From Bacteroidota bacterium (GTDB lineage: Bacteria > Bacteroidota > Bacteroidia > Flavobacteriales_D > Sanyastnellaceae), in contig JAQBTQ010000013.1 in assembly GCA_027624855.1 (NCBI GenBank), forward strand, positions 1 to 64,000: a stretch of DNA of 64,000 nt, given 5' to 3'. The position numbers and the translations under genes were made by a program. The notes beneath the pieces are model-generated. The model worked only from the letters and a program-made list of their open reading frames with translations, was not told the origin of the DNA and made no database searches. Positions 9,925-18,598 of this stretch are shown here, in pieces (position 1 is the stretch's first letter; the number at the start of each line of letters is the position of its first letter).

Positions 9925-10800
9925 ATGACGACCCCCACCAATCCCAATCCCGAGTCGCAGCGAGTCCCCAAGCCCAAATGGCTCCGGGTCAAGCTACCTA
10001 CAGGGCCTGAATACAAGGAGGTCCGCGACATCGTATCTGAGCACAAATTGCATACGATTTGTGAAAGCGGCCATTGTCCCAATATGGGGGAATGCTGGGG
10101 AGCGGGCACAGCAACCTTCATGATTTTAGGAAATATCTGCACGAGATCGTGCGGATTTTGCAATGTCGCTACAGGAAAACCTCTGGAGGTCGATGTTATG
10201 GAACCCGGTCGGGTGGCGCGTTCTGTCAAGCTGATGAACGTAAAGCACGCGGTGATTACATCGGTCGATCGAGATGATTTGCCTGATGGTGGAAGCGAAA
10301 TTTGGGCACAGACGGTTCGGGCGATTCGCCATCAGAGTCCTGGAACAACGCTCGAAACGCTTATTCCAGATTTTGCGGGCAAGTGGGAAAACCTGGCGCG
10401 CATCATCCAAGTTGCCCCAGAAATCGTCTCGCACAACCTTGAAACTGTCCGGCGCTTGACCAAAGCCGTGCGCATTCAGGCGAAATACGATCGCAGCTTG
10501 GAGGTACTACGGCGGTTGCGACAAGCCGGAATCAAAACCAAGTCAGGTGTGATGCTCGGTCTCGGCGAAACATTTGATGAGGTGGTTGAAACCATGGACG
10601 ATTTGCGCAGTGTGGATTGCCAAGTACTAACGCTTGGTCAGTATCTACAGCCCACACCAAAACACCTGCCAGTAGTTGAGTTCATTCATCCGGACGTCTT
10701 TTCCGAGCTCAAGGAATTGGGGCTGAAAAAAGGATTTAGGTTCGTCGAAAGTGGACCACTTGTTCGCTCCAGTTATCATGCTGAGAAGCATCTTTTCTGA
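9925..10800 (+). CDS. lipA: Lipoyl synthase
   Basis: Radical-SAM enzyme that inserts two sulfurs into octanoyl groups on lipoyl domains of 2-oxoacid dehydrogenases and the glycine cleavage H protein. The 291 aa are normal. The auxiliary cluster cysteines are Cys46, Cys51 and Cys57 ([12 protein letters not shown]). The radical-SAM cysteines are Cys72, Cys76 and Cys79 (CTRSCGFC). The C-terminal RSSYHAEKH supplies the conserved Arg-Ser-Ser. The ATG at 9925 is chosen because the in-frame TTG at 9829 would lie inside the preceding gene. There is a possible ribosome site (ggagag, 9901-9906) upstream. Confidence 0.96.
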   Translation: MTTPTNPNPESQRVPKPKWLRVKLPTGPEYKEVRDIVSEHKLHTICESGHCPNMGECWGAGTATFMILGNICTRSCGFCNVATGKPLEVDVMEPGRVARSVKLMNVKHAVITSVDRDDLPDGGSEIWAQTVRAIRHQSPGTTLETLIPDFAGKWENLARIIQVAPEIVSHNLETVRRLTKAVRIQAKYDRSLEVLRRLRQAGIKTKSGVMLGLGETFDEVVETMDDLRSVDCQVLTLGQYLQPTPKHLPVVEFIHPDVFSELKELGLKKGFRFVESGPLVRSSYHAEKHLF

Positions 10801-10918
10801 ACGGCTTCATCGCATTTATTACTTTCTGGCATTGTTCGATTTTGCCCATTTCAACGGGTAAATCTGCTGTTCATTCCCCTGTCTTGCACATTGAGGTTGA
10901 AGTCGTGAACAGAAAGGC

Positions 10919-10948
10919 TTGGTGAGCGATTGGATTGTTGTAACTTTC
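10919..10948 (+). promoter_or_regulatory. Promoter of the 10976 gene (TTG-N19-TAACTTTC)
   Basis: TTG at 10919-10921 and TAACTTTC at 10941-10948 with a 19-bp spacer fit the -33/-7 pattern. This implies a leader of about 20 nt and supports ATG 10976 as the start, since an upstream in-frame ATG/GTG region would precede the transcription start. Confidence 0.55.
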
Positions 10949-10975
10949 GAACTCCTGAATGACAAAACCAAAACC

Positions 10976-13900
10976 ATGCAATTGAAATCATATTTTGTTG
11001 CTTCGGCTGCTATTGTTACCGCCTTTGTGGGGTGGCAAATTTCTTCTAGCAATTCCATCACATCTTCAAACATCGGAGAAACCAATGGTTATCTTCCAAG
11101 GGTTGAAGCTGAAAAAGCACAATCACCGGAAGGTGCTTGGGAAATTCAAAAAATGCTTCGCGGTGATATCGAGACGGGTGAAATGAACGAGGCGGGGCTC
11201 TTTGAACTTCGTCAAGAAGTGGAGCGATTTGCTGCGAATCAGTCGGTCAACGGTCGATCAACGGAGCACTATTGGAATGAAATGGGCCCGGATAACATTG
11301 GTGGACGTACCCGCGCCATTGCGGCTGTGATTCCAGATGATCCCAGCGTGGAAGAAACGGTTTTGTACGCTGGGTCTGTCTCAGGCGGTTTGTGGAAATC
11401 ATACAATGGCGGGAATGATTGGAATCAGGTGTTTGGTCTTGATCAAATGATGATTGGTTCAATTGGAATCACAAAAGCTGGTCACGTCTACGTCGGTTCA
11501 GGTTCTCTTTTTGAAGGCGGTGGAGGTGAAGGAGGAAGCTCTTTCCGAGGACGCGGCATTTGGTGGTCTGCAGATGGTGAGACTTTTGAATTGGTTGAAG
11601 GCACAGATCCAGGCGAGTTTGGTTCGGGTGATTTTTCTGCAGTCGATGCGATGGTTCCAGATCCCAACGATGAAAATCGCGTTTGGTTTGGTTCAAATGC
11701 CGGCTTTGGTTTCATCGAAGACGGCGTCATGACCATGAGCCCAAGCAGTGACATCAATGGCGCTGTCGCAGACATCGCGGTGGCACAGGATGGTTCATAC
11801 ATGTTGATTGGAATGAACAACTGCCGGGTCTACCGCAGTGAAGGAACGGATTTCACTTCCTTCAACTCAGTTTCAGGCTCAAACAATGACGATACGGTCT
11901 TGCCACAGAGCGGTAATGGCCGCGTTCGAGTGGACATTTCCATCGACGATCCCAATCACGCTTTTGCTGTATTCGCGACGAGTGGGGGGTCATTTGGAGG
12001 ACTCTATCACTCTTCAAATGCTGGAGAAACGTGGAGCAACGTTTGGCCAAACGATATCCTAGAGGCGACGCCGCTTCCAAGAAACCAAGGCATTTATGAC
12101 CTTGCGTTGGGAGTAGCGCAGGGCCAGCCGGACCTTGCATACGTTGGCGGCATCGAGTTGTGGCGTTCGGGACCAAATCAACAAGCTGAATTGGCTGCTT
12201 ATGCGTTCGACTTTGCTGGAACGACAATCGACGTGCATGCCGATGTGCACGAAATCATTTTCACCCCATACGGCAACATGTACGTTGCGACGGATGGAGG
12301 TATCTACAAAAGCACAGATGGCGGCGAATCATACGTTGACATGAATCGCGATTTTGCAGTAACACAGTTCTACGGAATGGATCACAGTGCCCGCAGCGCC
12401 GTACTCGGAGGAACGCAAGACAATGGTTCTTTGTTCATTCCCGCTAGCGGTTATTTCTTGAGCGATCAAGAGGCCATCGAAGTGCAAGGAGGTGACGGTT
12501 TTGATTGTTCTATTTCTCAAATTACAGAAGCCGAAGGATACGAGTATGCTTTCTATGCCACTTCACAGAACGGCGGTCTGTCCCGAGGTACGGTGGGACC
12601 AGGAGCAATCAATAATTACGGGGATTTCTGGGACGAGAACATCATTGATTTAGCAAATACGCAAGGAGAAATTGGCCAATTCTATTCAGTGGTGCGACTG
12701 TATGAAAACTCAGATGACCCAGATACTGAGCGAAAAGTGATTTTGGTAAATCCATACGGACAGACGGTCACTGACAGCACCTTCACGCTTTCGACTTCCA
12801 ACCAAAATCTGGACTTTGATTACACCCTGCCAGAGGGGGTTGAGCTCCCATACTATGAAGAATTGATTCGACCTGACCGATTGTTGGATGAACCATTGAC
12901 TGCAGATCCTGATTATTTCTGGTTGGATCCTCAAGTTGCTATTGAACAATTGGAGTGTGTTACCGATAGCACGTTTGTCGGAACAGAACAAGTCATTACA
13001 GACATTACCCCAATCGTAGATTCACTTTACATCGCTGATTGGGATGAATGGGTATACAATACGGTTGGATACGATACGACGTACATGGAAATGGATGTCT
13101 ACGACGTGACAGAAGTTTGTGACACGATGTACTTCCATCCTGGAGATACCCTCAATGATGTCGCAGGTAGATTGCAAGTAAGAGACCCCTACACGACCGT
13201 GACCATTGCTGGATTCAATGGTGGCAACGGTATTTGGATGACCCGTGATGGTTTGAACTTCAATACCACCCCGAAATGGATCCGTCTAGACAATGCTCCT
13301 GCCGGAACGGGAACAAAAGCCGTTGAATTCACGGTGAATGTAGAGCCAGAGGCAGGTAACCACATGTTTGTCAGCGGCTGGGATGGAAAATTGTTCCGTT
13401 TCGATGGTATGGAGTCCATTTACTCTCAAGAGGATGTTCCTGCTAACATGCGCAAGCAAATTCAAAGTGTGGGTGCGGCCATTACGGGTATTGCGGTAGA
13501 TCCTAACAATCCAAACCACGTGGTGATTACGGTTGGTGGATATGGAACCGTTTCATCTGGAAAGGTTCAAGAGACGTTCAACGCATTGGATGAAGATGTC
13601 AACTGGACAAACATTTGGAATGTCAGCGGATTGTCTAAAATGCCTTGTTATGACGTTGTCATCGATGCCATGGATCCTTCAGGACAAACGATTGTAATCG
13701 GAACCGAATATGGCATTTTCGCTACAGACAACGGTGGAGATGATTGGGTGATGGCTAATCAAAATATGGCTTCTGCCCCCAATCAGGTTACTGCACCGGT
13801 ATTCGACTTGAAACAACAATGGAGAGGTGCTTCGCCATGGATCAATCCATCGAATCAAGGCGCCATTTATGCAGCGACACACGGTCGTGGAATCTTCCGT

Positions 13901-14203
13901 TCAGATTTATTCTTGGATGTCGAAGACATCGATGAGGATCAAGCTTCAGCTCAGCAGGGTTTGTTGCTCTATCCCAACCCAACGGCCAATGCCAATTTCA
14001 CTGCACAGTCTTCAGTGATGCGCGGAGATTTCCAACTTCAGGTGTTTGACCTTACCGGAAAATTGAGCGTGGATCAGGCCATTCAAGGCTACCTCGGTGG
14101 TCCAATTGTGATAGATGTGAGCACGGTTCCCAATGGGCAATACATCGTTCGGTTGGTCAACGGAAAGTTCCAAGAAACAGGGAAATTGTTGATTCGCCGC
14201 TGA
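10976..14203 (+). CDS. Sortilin/BNR-type beta-propeller protein with T9SS type A sorting domain
   Basis: A 1075-aa exported protein. The signal peptide spans residues 1-25. Then comes a large region of sialidase/VPS10-like propeller blades, recognisable by repeated motifs such as YAGSVSGGLWKSYNGG, IYKSTDGGESY, IFATDNGGDDW and HGRGIFRSDL. The last 80 residues form a T9SS type A sorting domain (LLLYPNPTAN, LQVFDLTGK, GQYIVRLVNG, ending KLLIRR). The protein is predicted to cross the outer membrane by T9SS and be surface attached or released. The substrate is unknown. A Thr/Asp-rich insert at about 600-740 interrupts the blades. It is monocistronic, with its own promoter and terminator. ATG 10976 is chosen from the promoter and the signal peptide. 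Confidence 0.85.
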   Translation: MQLKSYFVASAAIVTAFVGWQISSSNSITSSNIGETNGYLPRVEAEKAQSPEGAWEIQKMLRGDIETGEMNEAGLFELRQEVERFAANQSVNGRSTEHYWNEMGPDNIGGRTRAIAAVIPDDPSVEETVLYAGSVSGGLWKSYNGGNDWNQVFGLDQMMIGSIGITKAGHVYVGSGSLFEGGGGEGGSSFRGRGIWWSADGETFELVEGTDPGEFGSGDFSAVDAMVPDPNDENRVWFGSNAGFGFIEDGVMTMSPSSDINGAVADIAVAQDGSYMLIGMNNCRVYRSEGTDFTSFNSVSGSNNDDTVLPQSGNGRVRVDISIDDPNHAFAVFATSGGSFGGLYHSSNAGETWSNVWPNDILEATPLPRNQGIYDLALGVAQGQPDLAYVGGIELWRSGPNQQAELAAYAFDFAGTTIDVHADVHEIIFTPYGNMYVATDGGIYKSTDGGESYVDMNRDFAVTQFYGMDHSARSAVLGGTQDNGSLFIPASGYFLSDQEAIEVQGGDGFDCSISQITEAEGYEYAFYATSQNGGLSRGTVGPGAINNYGDFWDENIIDLANTQGEIGQFYSVVRLYENSDDPDTERKVILVNPYGQTVTDSTFTLSTSNQNLDFDYTLPEGVELPYYEELIRPDRLLDEPLTADPDYFWLDPQVAIEQLECVTDSTFVGTEQVITDITPIVDSLYIADWDEWVYNTVGYDTTYMEMDVYDVTEVCDTMYFHPGDTLNDVAGRLQVRDPYTTVTIAGFNGGNGIWMTRDGLNFNTTPKWIRLDNAPAGTGTKAVEFTVNVEPEAGNHMFVSGWDGKLFRFDGMESIYSQEDVPANMRKQIQSVGAAITGIAVDPNNPNHVVITVGGYGTVSSGKVQETFNALDEDVNWTNIWNVSGLSKMPCYDVVIDAMDPSGQTIVIGTEYGIFATDNGGDDWVMANQNMASAPNQVTAPVFDLKQQWRGASPWINPSNQGAIYAATHGRGIFRSDLFLDVEDIDEDQASAQQGLLLYPNPTANANFTAQSSVMRGDFQLQVFDLTGKLSVDQAIQGYLGGPIVIDVSTVPNGQYIVRLVNGKFQETGKLLIRR

Positions 14204-14226
14204 TCTCAATTTGAATAAGCGAACCA

Positions 14227-14258
14227 TAAAAAATCCCCTGAACTTCAGGGGATTTTTT
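14227..14258 (+). terminator. Strong terminator, probably bidirectional
   Basis: Inverted repeat aaaaaatcccctgaa / ttcaggggattttttt around 14227-14258 with an almost perfect stem. It is flanked by A and T runs, so it can serve both the 10976 gene and lpxH on the other strand (stop at 14287). Confidence 0.93.
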
Positions 14259-14286
14259 TATGCGCTTAAATCATCTTTGGATTGGC

Positions 14287-15075
14287 TCACAATTGAAGCA
14301 ATTCAGCTTTTCCGTTCTCAATTTTAGCGCAAGTAAAATGGTTGATCCAATCTCCAAGATTGATGTACCGTGCTGGTGATTGATCTGCTGCCGGATGCTC
14401 CACCATTAAGTCGAGCGGAAGATGCCGATGTCCAAAAACAAAACAATCAATCGGCTCCTCTTTCAATGTTTCTTGGCAGTACTTCCACAACCACTCGTGT
14501 TCTTTTTTCTCAAAAACCAAATCTTCTTTGCCACCGTTCGCTCGGCTATTTCGGGATAGATACGCTGCTAAACCAATGCCTAGGTCAGGATGTACCCAAC
14601 GAAAGGCCCATTGCAACAAGGGATTGGTGAAAATTTTTTTGATTCGTTTGTATCCATAATCGCCCGGACCCAAACCGTCGCCATGGCCAATCATGCATCG
14701 TAAACCGTCATACTCGCGAACAATGGGTTCACGATGAAGCGTCACACCCACCTCTTCTTCAAGGTAACCATAGGTCCAGAGATCGTGGTTGCCTGTATGG
14801 TAATGAACCGGAATGCCAGCATCTGTGATACGTGCAATGGCTCCGAGTAACCTCACTCCACCTTTGGGAACAGCTCGTCGGTATTCGTGCCAAAAGTCGA
14901 ATACGTCACCCACCAAATGAATTTCGGTCGCAGGGCCGGCTGCTGCATGTCCTAACCCTCGAGCGGAGTTTTCTAACCATTCAATAAAGCGCATTTCGCG
15001 GTTTCTGCTTCCTTCTGGGTTTGGAGCCCCAAGGTGCAAATCAGAAGCAAGGTGGACGCGATGCGGGGAACTCAA
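14287..15075 (-). CDS. lpxH: UDP-2,3-diacylglucosamine diphosphatase
   Basis: Calcineurin-like metallophosphoesterase of lipid A synthesis that hydrolyses UDP-2,3-diacylglucosamine to lipid X. 262 aa. The dimetal motifs are all visible: SDLHLG (D-x-H), GDVFDFW, GNHDLW, the His in MIGHGDG, and FGHRHLP. The start is a TTG at 15075. It is the only initiation codon between the stop of the upstream TlpA-like gene (15088-15090) and the SDLHLG motif, and no ATG precedes the active-site residues. The 12-bp gap indicates tight coupling in the lpxK-TlpA-lpxH operon. Confidence 0.9.
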   Translation of the reverse strand: MSSPHRVHLASDLHLGAPNPEGSRNREMRFIEWLENSARGLGHAAAGPATEIHLVGDVFDFWHEYRRAVPKGGVRLLGAIARITDAGIPVHYHTGNHDLWTYGYLEEEVGVTLHREPIVREYDGLRCMIGHGDGLGPGDYGYKRIKKIFTNPLLQWAFRWVHPDLGIGLAAYLSRNSRANGGKEDLVFEKKEHEWLWKYCQETLKEEPIDCFVFGHRHLPLDLMVEHPAADQSPARYINLGDWINHFTCAKIENGKAELLQL

Positions 15076-15087
15076 TGGCTTGATTGG

Positions 15088-16317
15088 TTAACGCAATAAC
15101 TCATTGAGCTTGGCAGTCAAAGCAGGACCACGCAAGTGAGTTGCTACAATGGTGCCATTTTGGTCAATGAGGGCTGCATATGGAATGCTTGAGACGCCAT
15201 AGGCGCGGGCGGCTTCATTTTGCCAACCTTTGAGGTCGCTCACATGGTTTGACCACATCAATCCATCTTGTTGAATGGCCGCTTTCCATCGGTTTACATC
15301 TTGATCAAGCGATACAGAAAACACTTCAAATCCTTTTGCATGGTATTGGTTGTATGCATTGACCACATTGGGATTTTCCCTTCTACATGGCCCGCACCAA
15401 GACGCCCAAAAGTCGAGCAACACAACTTTGCCGCGGTAGTCGCTTAAGCGAAGTTCATTTCCGTCTGGATCGTTCATCACGATGTCAGGCGCTTGGTCGC
15501 CAATGCCATAACGAGAATTCTTCGCTTGACGAGGGGGGTTGGCGCCATTGCCTTTTTGTACAACCCGTTTCTGTTGATTTTTTCGATCAACTGCGGCTTG
15601 TTTCTTGACCTGTGAAAGCGCTTTGTGAAAGGATCCGTCAGAAAGTTGGTCTTTTGTTTCATCCAGTATTTGCTGAACCAAATCAGCGTTTGAACTGATT
15701 TCGAGGTGTTCCAAAGGTCCAAGCAATGCAGGCGAACCGGGATGCTGTACGATGAAATCTTTAGCCCAGTTATCGGCTTCATTTTTTTTACGCGTGGCTT
15801 CGTCTGAGAGTTCTTGCATTTTTTCTCGATCGTTGCGATCGGTCATTTGCATCATGCCTCGCAGCCGACTCAAATGCGTTTGAAGTGGCATTGCTTTGGC
15901 ATAATACTCATGGACCTCCTCGGTCGGTTTTGAGCCAGAAATGGTCGCGTTTGTTATGAATCCACCCCCGGGTATTTCGGCTTCGATGTAGACGCCCATG
16001 GTGCTATCCATGATGACGACCATCGGAGAGCTATTGCTCACCATGAGTTGGTAGTAATCCATGACCAATGGTTCGTCAGGAATCAACAAAAATTCACCTT
16101 CCATGGAAGAGGTGGTTGAACCAATTGCAACAAATTGGCCATTCTCCCATTTCCTCAATTCCATTTCCACTCCCAATCCTTCTCCAGTCAATACTCCGGA
16201 TACGGAGTTTTTGGGGCCATATGACTTTTCGCATCCGACCATCAAGATCGAAAGGACCAATAGCATCGGTAAGGATGAGGCGACCACGCCGGTGTGCTTC
16301 TTCACAAATTCCTTCAT
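15088..16317 (-). CDS. TlpA-like thiol-disulfide oxidoreductase with DUF4369-type N-terminus
   Basis: A 409-aa predicted lipoprotein. The signal sequence ends in lipobox LMVGC (Cys about residue 29), followed by a DUF4369-like beta domain (about 35-150), a helical linker (about 150-255), and a redoxin/thioredoxin domain (about 265-409) with the active site WCGPC in FWASWCGPCRREN and a cis-Pro loop near SSIPYAAL. It probably acts as a periplasmic or outer-membrane-anchored disulfide reductase. It lies between lpxK (48 bp upstream) and lpxH (12 bp downstream) on the same strand. A link to lipid A is not implied by its family. Confidence 0.87.
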   Translation of the reverse strand: MKEFVKKHTGVVASSLPMLLVLSILMVGCEKSYGPKNSVSGVLTGEGLGVEMELRKWENGQFVAIGSTTSSMEGEFLLIPDEPLVMDYYQLMVSNSSPMVVIMDSTMGVYIEAEIPGGGFITNATISGSKPTEEVHEYYAKAMPLQTHLSRLRGMMQMTDRNDREKMQELSDEATRKKNEADNWAKDFIVQHPGSPALLGPLEHLEISSNADLVQQILDETKDQLSDGSFHKALSQVKKQAAVDRKNQQKRVVQKGNGANPPRQAKNSRYGIGDQAPDIVMNDPDGNELRLSDYRGKVVLLDFWASWCGPCRRENPNVVNAYNQYHAKGFEVFSVSLDQDVNRWKAAIQQDGLMWSNHVSDLKGWQNEAARAYGVSSIPYAALIDQNGTIVATHLRGPALTAKLNELLR

Positions 16318-16365
16318 GATTCAAATATCTTGAATTTCTCTTATGTATGCACGGCGCGAAGGCAA

Positions 16366-17427
16366 TCAATTCGAATGCTCATCTATAACCTGTGCCAGCC
16401 AACCCCGAAATTTTGCATAATTCGTCCAGTTGGCTTGGATTGATTCATAGCGAACTTCAACACCAGCAATTCCATCCTTTGGGAAACGCATGACGTCTTT
16501 TTCTGTTGTGACCAAGGCGTGCAGTCGATCCAAGCCTGAGATTCGCTTCCATCGATCGAAATCATCTGGGCCAAATGTATGGTGATCCGGAAACGCTTCA
16601 CGGCGAACTACTTGAAATCGTTCGGCTAGTCCGTCCATAAATCGATCGGGTTGAGCGATTCCCGCAACGGCCAAAATTCGCTCGCGTTGGTCAGGAGAAA
16701 CGTTTGCATCACCGTTCGAACACGCAGAACGATCAGGCCATGTCCGCAATGGAAGCAAGTCCATCTGACTGCCAAAAACGGGTCGTTCTTCAGAAAAGGT
16801 TGGAGCAAATTGCTCCCGTAAGTTGTTTGTTCCGGGTGCAACTCGTGTGATGATGATTGCATCTGCATGATGCATCCGACTTGGTAGATCCCGCAATCTT
16901 CCCATTGGAATCATTTGATCCTTGACGACCGGTTGATTGGAATCGATGAGCAATAAGCTCAAGGTTGGTTTCAATGACCGATGCTGAAAGGCATCGTCAC
17001 AAACCACCCAATCCAATTCGGGATGTTCGGCTTTCATGCGCTCCAATCCGTTCAAACGATTTTCGCAAACGGCGACCGGAGCCTGATCCAACTTTTGCTT
17101 TAGCATCAGGGGTTCGTCCCCGACGTCTGGGGCTTCTGAGTCAGAATGAACCCATTGAAATCCACTCGTTTTTCGACCGTATCCTCTGCTCAATATTCCG
17201 ATTTTGCCTGGGCCCACAATGGATTCCAATTCTCGAACAATGCATTCGGTCATTGGCGTTTTTCCGGTGCCACCAACCGTCAAATTTCCGAGGACAATGG
17301 TTTTGATGGCTCCTTCCTTGGAGTTGGCGATTCCCGTATCGAATAGCCAATGCCTGAAACGCACACCGAGGGTGTAAAGAGCGGCTGAAATCCGCAGTAA
17401 AGGCTTTGGAAGATCGGTGGGATTCAT
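16366..17427 (-). CDS. lpxK: Tetraacyldisaccharide 4'-kinase
   Basis: Inner-membrane-associated kinase that phosphorylates the 4' position of the lipid A disaccharide. 353 aa. P-loop GNLTVGGTGKTP at about residues 47-58, the LSRGYGR segment, and DDAFQHR (the family DDGxQH variant) are visible. The start ATG 17427 lies 4 nt downstream of a TACTTTTG box on the minus strand, so a leaderless transcript is likely. It is first gene of an operon with the TlpA-like gene and lpxH, and divergent from the Nif3-like gene 45 bp away. Confidence 0.94.
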   Translation of the reverse strand: MNPTDLPKPLLRISAALYTLGVRFRHWLFDTGIANSKEGAIKTIVLGNLTVGGTGKTPMTECIVRELESIVGPGKIGILSRGYGRKTSGFQWVHSDSEAPDVGDEPLMLKQKLDQAPVAVCENRLNGLERMKAEHPELDWVVCDDAFQHRSLKPTLSLLLIDSNQPVVKDQMIPMGRLRDLPSRMHHADAIIITRVAPGTNNLREQFAPTFSEERPVFGSQMDLLPLRTWPDRSACSNGDANVSPDQRERILAVAGIAQPDRFMDGLAERFQVVRREAFPDHHTFGPDDFDRWKRISGLDRLHALVTTEKDVMRFPKDGIAGVEVRYESIQANWTNYAKFRGWLAQVIDEHSN

Positions 17428-17431
17428 GCGT

Positions 17432-17439
17432 CAAAAGTA
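17432..17439 (-). promoter_or_regulatory. lpxK -7 box (TACTTTTG on minus strand)
   Basis: The plus strand reads caaaagta at 17432-17439, which is TACTTTTG on the minus strand, ending 4 nt before the lpxK ATG. It lies back to back with the Nif3 box at 17461-17468. Confidence 0.6.
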
Positions 17440-17460
17440 CGGGTTGTTCGGGAGCTCCCT

Positions 17461-17468
17461 TACATTTG
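17461..17468 (+). promoter_or_regulatory. Nif3 -7 box (TACATTTG), 4 nt before the ATG
   Basis: Exact TAnnTTTG match ending 4 nt before ATG 17473. The possible -33 TTG at 17444-17446 is only 14 bp away, so the upstream element is unclear. Confidence 0.6.
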
Positions 17469-17472
17469 GTGC

Positions 17473-18591
17473 ATGCAACAAGGAACAAGCGTCAAGGTGC
17501 GCGATGTCATGCGCCATTTGGAACGGTGGGCACCACCAGCTTTGCAAGAATCGTATGACAATTCTGGCCTACTCGTCGGGAGTAGTGATATAGAGGTAAA
17601 TGGGGTGTTGGTCTCATTGGATTGTACAGAGGCTGTCATTGAGGAAGCGGTGCGTTGTGGAGCGAATATGATTGTTTCCCATCACCCCATTGTGTTCAAA
17701 GGCCTCAAGCGTTTGAATGGCGCGAATTATGTTGAGCGGACGGTCATGGCGGCCATTCGAAATAACATTCAATTGTACGCCATTCACACCAACCTCGACA
17801 ACGTCAAAGACGGCGTGAATTTGAAGTTGGCTGAACAAGTGGGGTGTGACCTTGCGACGTTGGAGGTGTTGCGCCCAAAGTCGGATGTGTTGATGCAATT
17901 GGTGGTGTACACGCCGGCTACAGAAGCCGAAGTTCTGGAGCAGGCACTATTCGATGCCGGTGCCGGTCGGATAGGAGCGTACGATGAATGCGGCTTTACC
18001 GTAGAAGGGCAAGGCACTTTTCGTCCTTTGAAAGGCTCAAATCCAACCCTTGGTCAACTGGGGCATAAAGAAACCGTGCAGGAAAGGAGGCTTGAAGTGG
18101 TTGTGGAGCCACATAATTTGGGAGCGGTGCTCCGCGCCATGCATGAGGCTCATCCTTATGAAGAGGTTGCACACGGAATTTGGCCTTTGAAGAACCAATT
18201 GCGCCACGTCGGAAGCGGAATGCTTGGAACGTTAGAACAACCCAAATCGGAGTTGGAATTCTTGGATGCCATAAAAGATTCGTTAGGCTGTGCGGTCGTT
18301 AAGCATACCAAGCTACTCGGTCGTGAAGTTCGAAAAGTAGCCGTCTGTGGCGGATCTGGAAGCTTTTTGTTGGCAGATGCCATACGAGCTGGGGCTGATG
18401 TTTTTGTTACTTCTGACTTTAAATACCACGAATTTTTCGATGCCGATGACCGGATTGTGATTGCTGATGTCGGGCATTATGAAAGTGAATGGCAAACAAC
18501 CGACTTGATAGTCAGCCAGCTAAAAGAAAAATTCACTAATTTTGCCGTCCATTTGGCAAAGGCCAATCCGAATCCTATTCACTATCGCTGA
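17473..18591 (+). CDS. Nif3-like dinuclear metal center protein
   Basis: A 372-aa Nif3/YqfO-type protein, often annotated as GTP cyclohydrolase I type 2, though the true reaction is uncertain. The metal-binding motifs are present: SHHPIVFKGLKRL (about residues 65-77), HTNLDNVKDGVN (about 98-109) and the C-terminal DVGHYESE. The middle segment (about 135-235, starting LMQLVVYTPA) is the PII/CutA-like insert found in the long YqfO form. The gene is followed 7 bp later by the coiled-coil zinc-ribbon-family gene, a conserved pairing in Bacteroidota, so the two form an operon. Confidence 0.9.
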   Translation: MQQGTSVKVRDVMRHLERWAPPALQESYDNSGLLVGSSDIEVNGVLVSLDCTEAVIEEAVRCGANMIVSHHPIVFKGLKRLNGANYVERTVMAAIRNNIQLYAIHTNLDNVKDGVNLKLAEQVGCDLATLEVLRPKSDVLMQLVVYTPATEAEVLEQALFDAGAGRIGAYDECGFTVEGQGTFRPLKGSNPTLGQLGHKETVQERRLEVVVEPHNLGAVLRAMHEAHPYEEVAHGIWPLKNQLRHVGSGMLGTLEQPKSELEFLDAIKDSLGCAVVKHTKLLGREVRKVAVCGGSGSFLLADAIRAGADVFVTSDFKYHEFFDADDRIVIADVGHYESEWQTTDLIVSQLKEKFTNFAVHLAKANPNPIHYR

Positions 18592-18598
18592 CCACAAC

